From NCBI GenBank assembly GCA_019422105.1, contig JAHZDZ010000010.1:62001-126000 (forward strand): 64,000 nt of DNA. Reading direction: 5' to 3'. Under the pieces are notes generated by a model. It was given only the letters and a program-made list of their open reading frames with translations. It searched no databases and was not told the origin of the DNA. The position numbers and the translations under genes are program-made. The DNA comes from Bacillota bacterium (GTDB lineage Bacteria > Bacillota > Clostridia > Lachnospirales > Anaerotignaceae). Of the stretch, positions 58,845 through 64,000 are shown in pieces. The stretch's first letter is position 1. Each line of letters starts with the position of its first letter.

Positions 58845-58918
58845 ATGAACACCTCCTTTTGGTAAAAACTATATCATCCTTCCGGCTCGTATGGAAAAAG
58901 AGAAAAGAATTACCGAAA

Positions 58919-59287
58919 TTAGTAGTAATCCTCAAGATACTCTATTAGATTTTCGATGTCTCCCTCAGCTTTATCGAAATGACTTTTATTTAGCTTTTCT
59001 TTCGTCCTTTTCAAAAATAGGAGCAGAGTTTCGAGAGTTTCTTTTTCTATTTCTGTCGGTATTTCTTCAGCAAGTTCAGACTCAAAAATTCTCCTGAGTA
59101 TTTTTTCAATTGACTCATCATGGATATCATAAGCCAAACCTATAGCCTTAATAGCATTTCGGTATGTTACAGCTATTTCACAACAGTCTTCCCAGTCTCC
59201 ATAAATATAGAGTGTTTCGTTTGCGTTATTTTCTATTGTTTTCAGGGCTTCTTCAATGTTCATCTGCATTTCTTTTTCTGTTTTCAT
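58919..59287 (-). CDS. Stand-alone paralogue of the N-terminal domain of the HTH-repeat protein
   Basis: A 122-residue protein. MNIEEALKTIENNANETLYIYGDW-type sequence through NLIEYLEDYY matches residues 1-112 of the protein at 57729, without the repeats. AAGGAGGAAG precedes the ATG at 59287. It may compete with or cap the longer protein by domain swapping. Domain not recognised. Confidence 0.65.
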   Translation of the reverse strand: MKTEKEMQMNIEEALKTIENNANETLYIYGDWEDCCEIAVTYRNAIKAIGLAYDIHDESIEKILRRIFESELAEEIPTEIEKETLETLLLFLKRTKEKLNKSHFDKAEGDIENLIEYLEDYY

Positions 59288-59347
59288 ATTTTCTTCCTCC
59301 TTTTTTTCTTCTAAAATACCAGCAATGCGTATACACATCCACTATTT

Positions 59348-59626
59348 TTAGAAATTATCTTCGGAATCATTTTCTTGATTGGGTGCATCCTCTGCTTTTG
59401 TTATTGCTGCTACTTTTTTCTTTTTTCTGGACTCTTTGGAGGAAATTTCTGCCGTATCTGATTCCTCAATAAACTCTCTAACATCAGGAGGCACTAACTT
59501 TTTGTACAGCTTTTCGAGGGTATCCACCAGCTCTGCTTCAATTGATATTTCCTTTTTATTTGCGTACCTGATCAATGCGTTGTGCTTATCGAAATCAAAT
59601 TTCACCTGTACCGCTGTTGTTTTCAC
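59348..59626 (-). CDS. DUF6103 family protein
   Basis: A 92-residue protein: KTTAVQVKFDFDKHNALIRY, EISIEAELVDTLEKLYKKLVP and PDVREFIEES are the family pattern, with a Lys/Ser/Glu-rich tail. It looks like a ribbon-helix-helix dimer. A GTG start follows AAGGGAAAG. DUF6103 genes accompany Tn1549-like transfer genes; its role is not known. Confidence 0.78.
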   Translation of the reverse strand: MKTTAVQVKFDFDKHNALIRYANKKEISIEAELVDTLEKLYKKLVPPDVREFIEESDTAEISSKESRKKKKVAAITKAEDAPNQENDSEDNF

Positions 59627-59654
59627 AATACACTTTCCCTTCTTTCTTATAAAA

Positions 59655-59678
59655 TAAAAAGGCCGGCAGTTTGCCGGC
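59655..59678 (-). terminator. Terminator after the gene at 59693
   Basis: GCCGGCA-GTT-TGCCGGC; on the minus strand CTTTTTATTTT follows. Confidence 0.85.
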
Positions 59679-59692
59679 ATTGACTATGATTC

Positions 59693-60022
59693 TCATACCC
59701 CATATAAATCCTTCAGGTGAGCTATAATTTTATTATTTTCTTCTTCAAGTTTATTCTGCAAGGTAACTAACATGTTATTTGCAGTTTCCTTATCAACCTT
59801 TACTTCCAGTAAATCAATATTTTTAAAATCTTTTAAAAATCCTTTTAAAACCGTGTAGACTTTTTCTTTAGGTATAGAACACCTTTGTGACATATATCCT
59901 ACAGCATCCTTTAAAAAAATCATTTCGTTATCGTCTATACTACCTCTAGTGCCACGTACCTGTTTAGTGAATAGTTCCAAAATTTCCAATGCGGCTTTCA
60001 TAGCCTCTAATTCTTTCAGCAT
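59693..60022 (-). CDS. Helical hypothetical protein, 109 residues
   Basis: A small all-helical protein with a leucine-rich amphipathic start (LKELEAMKAALEILELF) and a coiled-coil end. AAGGGAGCG precedes the ATG. No family recognised. It lies between the NlpC/P60 and DUF6103 genes in the transfer region. Confidence 0.55.
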   Translation of the reverse strand: MLKELEAMKAALEILELFTKQVRGTRGSIDDNEMIFLKDAVGYMSQRCSIPKEKVYTVLKGFLKDFKNIDLLEVKVDKETANNMLVTLQNKLEEENNKIIAHLKDLYGV

Positions 60023-60199
60023 ATTATCGCTCCCTTCAATATTATCTCATCTTAAATAGTTATAGTTAGCCCCCTTTCAACTCAGACTATATAACTTAAT
60101 CGGATACACATCCAGTGGTTTAAAATAATAATTTTGGCATAAGTTTTTGCTACTTTTTAGCACAGACAACCACATTTCTATATATTGATTTGATACACA

Positions 60200-61168
60200 T
60201 TAGTATCTCTCTAACCTTCCGTAACCGTAAAAATGTTTTATCCAATAAGAACTGCCAAGATTTGCGTATCCTATGGGGTCACCGCAGTGGAGCATTTGGT
60301 TATCGCCCACATATATGCCGATATGGGAGACAGGCGAGCCACTATTGTATGTACCTGTAAAAAACACAAGGTCACCCGGTTTTAGCTCATCCCTCGCCAC
60401 TGAACTGCATTGATTATAGATGCCTTGGGCCGTGGTGCGGGGCAGACTGTATATTCCTGATTTTGTATAGCTCCAGCACACAAATCCTGAACAGTCAAAG
60501 CTGGTTTCAGGGGAGGAGCCTCCCCAAACATAGGGATAACCGATATATTTTGTAGCTTCCTCCATGAGTTTGGCAAAGGTTTCATCGTCGAACGCTTCTC
60601 CCGGAATGCCGTTTATTTTATCTGTTGCAGAAAACCCATACTTGATAAAAAGGTATAGGCTTCTGATTTCCTCTTTGTCCTTTTCCGTAAATACGTAATC
60701 AAGATAATCTGCGAGGGCGTAATATATTTCATCGTCATCCTCTGCATAGGCAAAACACTCGACAAAACCCGAATAGAAGTCCTCATGGAATTCTGTTAAA
60801 TCCTCTGTAAAATAGAGGATATAAAAAAAGGACTTGACTTTGATATCGTCAAGTTCCTTGGCATTATCCTCATTTATTTTTTCTATTTCTGCATCCAGCA
60901 ATTCGAATTCGCCTATCATATCCTTCATATACTGTGTCAATTCTTCCGATGCGTCCGATGGTATGGGGCCTCCGTCGAACACAATTCTTGCTATTTCTCT
61001 GCTGTAGCCCGCTTCTGTATTGAATATGGCAATCACCGCTAAAAGCGGTATCAGAATAATAATTATTATTCCGGATATAACAGATGCGATAAATGTGCGG
61101 ACTCGCTTATCCTGTGCCAAATCCGCGGCTTTCTTCGCCAGTAGCGCAATTAATGCGGGGTCAGCCAA
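60200..61168 (-). CDS. Membrane-anchored NlpC/P60 (C40) cell-wall hydrolase
   Basis: A 322-residue conjugation hydrolase. One membrane segment (about 25-50) after a short basic N-terminus, a stalk (about 60-205) rich in acidic residues, then the C40 domain: YPYVWGGSSPETSFDCSGFV (Cys about 224), SHIGIYVGDNQMLHC (His about 285) and a final polar residue. It opens peptidoglycan for the transfer channel, like Orf14 of Tn916. The usual lysozyme domain of such proteins is absent. A TTG start follows GGAGGCG. It is cotranscribed with the YodL gene 14 bp upstream. Confidence 0.88.
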   Translation of the reverse strand: MADPALIALLAKKAADLAQDKRVRTFIASVISGIIIIILIPLLAVIAIFNTEAGYSREIARIVFDGGPIPSDASEELTQYMKDMIGEFELLDAEIEKINEDNAKELDDIKVKSFFYILYFTEDLTEFHEDFYSGFVECFAYAEDDDEIYYALADYLDYVFTEKDKEEIRSLYLFIKYGFSATDKINGIPGEAFDDETFAKLMEEATKYIGYPYVWGGSSPETSFDCSGFVCWSYTKSGIYSLPRTTAQGIYNQCSSVARDELKPGDLVFFTGTYNSGSPVSHIGIYVGDNQMLHCGDPIGYANLGSSYWIKHFYGYGRLERY

Positions 61169-61182
61169 TCAAATCGCCTCCA

Positions 61183-62301
61183 TCAGCTCATGCTTATTTC
61201 ATCATTCCCATGTTCTTGCAGATTATAATTATTTGAGTTCATAGCCTGCTGAATAAACATAGGTACTTCTTTAAAACCGAAAGAATCCACAAAATAAGCA
61301 GATACCTTTCCGCTTTTATTAACTGTGACAATATCACTTACCGATAGAGAGTGCCCGGTATAATCTTTCGGTATATCCAAGTTGAATTTTTCATAGATCT
61401 TATCTAAATCATCTATTGGCTCGTTTGATGTAGTATAGACCAGCCTGTAGTTCTCTCTTTTTATCTTCAGATTGGCTTTTTCAAGTTCTTTCATATTAGT
61501 AAAGCGGTATTCTTTTCCACAAATACTTTTCACCTGATAAATTCCGATTGCATCCTTATTTCCATAAAGCAATTCGCTTTCTTCCTGAAGTTCTTCATTC
61601 TTTAAATAAATAATGTCCAGCAACTCATCCAATGACTTTGGATTTCCCGACAGCTCTTTATCTTTTATCTCCAAATACATTTCAGAAACAGCGAAGCTTA
61701 TCTGTTCTAAATCTTTAGGAGATATATCAATATCTATTATTTTGCCCAATAAGAACAGCTTCACTACTTTTATATCCGGATGGAAATCAGCAATAATATT
61801 CACATCCCAATGCTTGCTGTCCTGCATATCAAGCATACAGCCGACATCTCCATAACTGGCAGGGCCGCCCGGCAACACCATCCATACTCCTTGCCCTTGC
61901 GGTCTTTTAATTTTCACTTCAATATTTCCCATGATATCATTCCTTTCTGCGTTTTTTTGATTTTCTTCGTTTTTTAAATAAATAATATCCAGCAACTCAT
62001 CTAACGACTTCGGATTTCCTGACAGCTTTTTATCTTTTATCTCCAAATACATCTCGGAAACAGCATAATATATTTTCTCCAAGTCATCTTTGCTTATATC
62101 TTTATCCATTGTTTTGCCAACAAGATATCGTTTAGCAACATCTATTGGGGGAGAAAAATCTGAAATATATGTCTTATCCCAATTTTCGCTGTCTTCAATA
62201 TCCAGTTTTACACCTATTAACCCATAATCGGCTGGCAAACCCGGAAGCTCCATCCATACCCCTTTACCATTTGGTCTTTTTAGTTCTATTTGCACATTCA
62301 C
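61183..62301 (-). CDS. YodL-domain protein with internal tandem duplication
   Basis: A 372-residue protein. Residues 1-115 and about 125-240 are two copies of one domain (RPNGKGVWMELPGLPADYG, RPQGQGVWMVLPGGPASYG), both ending in AVSEMYLEIKDK and LSGNPKSLDELLDIIYLKNE. Residues about 265-350 are a YodL domain (YRLVYTTSNEPIDDLDKIYE, DYTGHSLSVSDIV, VSAYFVDSFGFKEVP). At DNA level the repeat has a 372-bp period. A GTG start follows AAGGAAACCT. YodL domains occur on ICE and phage polyvalent proteins; antirestriction or host-takeover roles have been proposed for partners. Confidence 0.78.
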   Translation of the reverse strand: MNVQIELKRPNGKGVWMELPGLPADYGLIGVKLDIEDSENWDKTYISDFSPPIDVAKRYLVGKTMDKDISKDDLEKIYYAVSEMYLEIKDKKLSGNPKSLDELLDIIYLKNEENQKNAERNDIMGNIEVKIKRPQGQGVWMVLPGGPASYGDVGCMLDMQDSKHWDVNIIADFHPDIKVVKLFLLGKIIDIDISPKDLEQISFAVSEMYLEIKDKELSGNPKSLDELLDIIYLKNEELQEESELLYGNKDAIGIYQVKSICGKEYRFTNMKELEKANLKIKRENYRLVYTTSNEPIDDLDKIYEKFNLDIPKDYTGHSLSVSDIVTVNKSGKVSAYFVDSFGFKEVPMFIQQAMNSNNYNLQEHGNDEISMS

Positions 62302-62452
62302 AGGTTTCCTTCCTTTCTACCGTTATTTTTCTCCTGCTGAACTGAACACTTCTTCTCTATATTTTTTGCTTATCTACAAAACCTGAAAAGTTCAAGCTGG
62401 CGGTACAGGATGCGGTTCAAATTTAACCTGTACCAGTCTTAGGTTGAATTTT

Positions 62453-62803
62453 TTATTTCATCTCCATATCTCGTGGTTGCTGTTCCTCCAAATTAAACTT
62501 TTCACATAGATATTCTTCTAAGGTATATCCAACATTAAGATAGTCTATATCATCCTGTATTAATTGATAATCGCCACATTCATCAAGTGGAAATTCTTGT
62601 ATTGATAATACTGTTCCCCAGTAATTTATCCATACCTCCGGCTCTAGTGTAGCAGCAATGCCACTGAAACCTTCGGTTTCACGAACATCATAACAATATA
62701 ACCCATTTGGCACTGTCTTCCTGTCAATACGTTCCTGTGTGAACAACACTTCTATGCCGTCAACTCCAACTAATTCATAATATATTTCTTTGGCATCTTT
62801 CAT
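62453..62803 (-). CDS. LPD28-like protein
   Basis: A 116-residue protein resembling large-polyvalent-protein domain 28: VEVLFTQERIDRKTVP-like start, GLYCYDVRETEGFSGI and LEPEVWINYWGTVLS, then a Tyr/Asp-rich tail. GGAGGAGATTACA precedes the ATG at 62803. LPD28 genes are common companions of YodL genes in ICEs; the molecular role is unknown. Confidence 0.68.
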   Translation of the reverse strand: MKDAKEIYYELVGVDGIEVLFTQERIDRKTVPNGLYCYDVRETEGFSGIAATLEPEVWINYWGTVLSIQEFPLDECGDYQLIQDDIDYLNVGYTLEEYLCEKFNLEEQQPRDMEMK

Positions 62804-62988
62804 TGTAATCTCCTCCATGTAAAATCGACTTTTATCACCGAACAGTTCCTCTTTATATTTGGGGGCCTCTACCTACAAAACCTAAAAAATCAAAGTTGGC
62901 GGAGGAACAGAGGATTGAATTTAACCTGTACTGTATTAGATTTCATATATATTAACCTTCTTTCATATTGGGTGCTACTTCAGTTAAC

Positions 62989-63435
62989 CTATGGTGATAA
63001 GTCAAAATTGTTATCAGGCACCATTTCTTTATTGGTCGTTTCACATTGTTGCATGAGCTTTAAAGTCTCGGAAAAATCCATTTCTCCTTCTGAAATATGC
63101 TGCTGTTTCGTAGTGGTTGCAAAGCCATCCTCCAAAAAATCCCACAGAAATTTGCTCCCCAATAATTCACTTGTTCGTATCTGCCACATCATTAGTTTCC
63201 CAAAATGTAGCTTAACATTTTCCATATTAAATAATAAAATGGTGTGTCCTTCCTTTTCAAAAGTATACACCTCTTTGAATTCATCTCCACCTAACAGAAT
63301 ACCTTCCTTGGTAAATAAATCATTAATACCCTCCACCCATTTCTGCGCTTTACCCCCACAGTTCTGTAATATCAGTCCATCCATATGAATCATTGACAAG
63401 AGTTCAATTATCTTAATATTTTTAATTTCTGTCAT
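62989..63435 (-). CDS. Hypothetical ICE protein, 148 residues
   Basis: A soluble protein with a helical beginning (NIKIIELLSMIHMDGLIL), a middle strand region (EVYTFEKEGHTILLFNMEN) and an acidic end. AAGGAGG precedes the ATG. I do not recognise it. It sits between the VirB4 and LPD28 genes and may be another polyvalent-type accessory domain. Confidence 0.58.
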   Translation of the reverse strand: MTEIKNIKIIELLSMIHMDGLILQNCGGKAQKWVEGINDLFTKEGILLGGDEFKEVYTFEKEGHTILLFNMENVKLHFGKLMMWQIRTSELLGSKFLWDFLEDGFATTTKQQHISEGEMDFSETLKLMQQCETTNKEMVPDNNFDLSP

Positions 63436-63470
63436 GGTTTAAACCTCCTTGTCTGAAATTTTTCAGTTTT

Positions 63471-64000
63471 TTATCTTCCTCCTGCTGAACCGAACATTTC
63501 TTCCTTATATTTTTGGGCCTTTACCACAAGATGATATACCTCCGAACCATGGCGGAACACGCAAGTTCCTCTGGCGGGATAGCTTATTAAATCAAACAGG
63601 CACTCGTCCAGACGAAGCATTTCCATATAATCCTTCTTTGCTATGTTACCCGGATAAAAAAGGAATTGGTGTGTAGGAATGGCGAACAGAGGTTTTGTCA
63701 TCTCTTTTACATCCTCCCTGTTGAAGTCCTCAATGTTTTGACTGGCGATGATAAGGGCCGAGTCTTTTTTTCTGCACCGTTTCATAGCGTTTCTGATATA
63801 TTCAATTGCTGTTAAATTTGTAAGGAACAGATAAAGCTCATCTATAAACGCCGCCGTGTTTCCTTTGGATAGCAAGGCGTCGGACATATAGGAAAGGATA
63901 TTAAAAAGCATAGCGTTTTTTATAGATTCGTCCGCTTCCATCATTCCTTTTACGCCAAATGTCAGAAAGCTGTCCGTTTTCACATTCGTGTGTCCGTTAA
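63471..64000 (-). CDS. VirB4-type conjugation ATPase, C-terminal part (5' end beyond window)
   Basis: The frame is open to the right edge, so the start is outside; an internal GTG at 63983 is not a start. The visible 176 residues begin in NGHTNVKTDSFLTFGVKGM and include Walker B AAFIDELYLFL and IIASQNIEDFN. They match the C-terminus of VirB4/TraE-like ATPases that power type IV secretion. It ends 35 bp before the next gene start. It confirms that transfer genes continue rightwards. Confidence 0.88.
   Translation of the reverse strand, partial: NGHTNVKTDSFLTFGVKGMMEADESIKNAMLFNILSYMSDALLSKGNTAAFIDELYLFLTNLTAIEYIRNAMKRCRKKDSALIIASQNIEDFNREDVKEMTKPLFAIPTHQFLFYPGNIAKKDYMEMLRLDECLFDLISYPARGTCVFRHGSEVYHLVVKAQKYKEEMFGSAGGR

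Larger units (their letters stand above)
23424..64000. mobile_element. Integrative conjugative element (left part), Tn1549-like backbone
   Basis: The element begins in a tRNA-fMet fragment beside a tyrosine integrase and excisionase-like genes. It carries conjugation genes on the minus strand: VirD4 coupling protein (and a truncated copy), TOPRIM/DUF3991, MobP3-like relaxase, accessory protein, DUF6103, NlpC/P60, YodL, LPD28 and VirB4. Its coding density and lower GC differ from the chromosome on the left. The right end lies outside the window. Family assignment is from gene content and order as I recall them. Confidence 0.9.

Noticed and set aside
61183..62301. ArdA-type antirestriction protein
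   Set aside because: The ICE context fits, but I cannot match ArdA motifs to the duplicated domain; only the YodL part is recognisable.

Overview
The window fits a low-to-mid GC anaerobic Firmicute (class Clostridia, Lachnospiraceae-like) that lives largely on amino acids and peptides. The grounds are strong AGGAGG-type ribosome sites, frequent TTG/GTG starts, T-box control of aspS, sigma-54 control of a transporter operon and many amidohydrolases. Two regions meet at about 23.4 kb: chromosome on the left, and the left end of a large integrative conjugative element (ICE) on the right, which runs off the window.

Chromosome, 1-23.4 kb. A truncated LysR gene diverges from a peptide or acyl-amino-acid uptake operon (YjiH- and YjiG-like membrane proteins, a YfcC-type carrier, a CPG2-like M20 peptidase, then an AbgA-like M20 amidohydrolase). 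Next come an alpha/beta hydrolase, small hypothetical genes, an 85-bp tandem repeat and a DUF3788 gene. aspS follows behind a T-box whose likely specifier reads AAC (Asn), not Asp. Then come yaaA, L-asparaginase, an Asp/Glu-type racemase paired with a D-aminoacylase, a DinB-like protein and a TIGR04076 protein. A sigma-54 activator, a GPH-family carrier and a carbon-nitrogen hydrolase end this part, with a textbook -24/-12 promoter and paired dyads upstream of the carrier. The theme is hydrolysis of amide bonds in acylated, D- or unusual amino acids.

ICE, from 23.4 kb to the end. Its left end lies in the 3' half of an initiator tRNA (fMet) gene, next to a tyrosine integrase and two excisionase-like proteins. 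The backbone resembles the Tn1549-like group: VirD4 coupling protein, DUF3991/TOPRIM protein, MobP3-like relaxase fused to Sel1 repeats, relaxosome accessory protein, DUF6103, NlpC/P60 hydrolase, YodL and LPD28 proteins, and a VirB4 ATPase cut by the window edge. Its left part holds regulators: sigma-like protein, SLOG protein, twin-HTH regulator, ECF sigma/anti-sigma/secreted-protein operon and ATP-dependent DNA ligase.

Two parts of the ICE stand out. First, five amino-acid metabolism genes plus their regulator (YkvI-type carrier, creatinase-like M24 hydrolase, methionine gamma-lyase-like enzyme, PucR regulator, M20 amidohydrolase) sit between two direct copies of the coupling-protein 3' end and its neighbouring HTH gene, offset by exactly 8,016 bp. 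Each copy is broken where the other is intact, so one recombination would restore the backbone and release the cargo as a circle. Second, a block between relaxase and primase encodes a Fic protein, an amidoligase paralogue without its catalytic residues, a protein of tandem ribbon-helix-helix-like units, a 1,203-residue LRR/Ig/SLH surface protein, an intact amidoligase and a gamma-glutamylcyclotransferase-like protein. This is the best candidate here for an undescribed peptide- or surface-modifying system.
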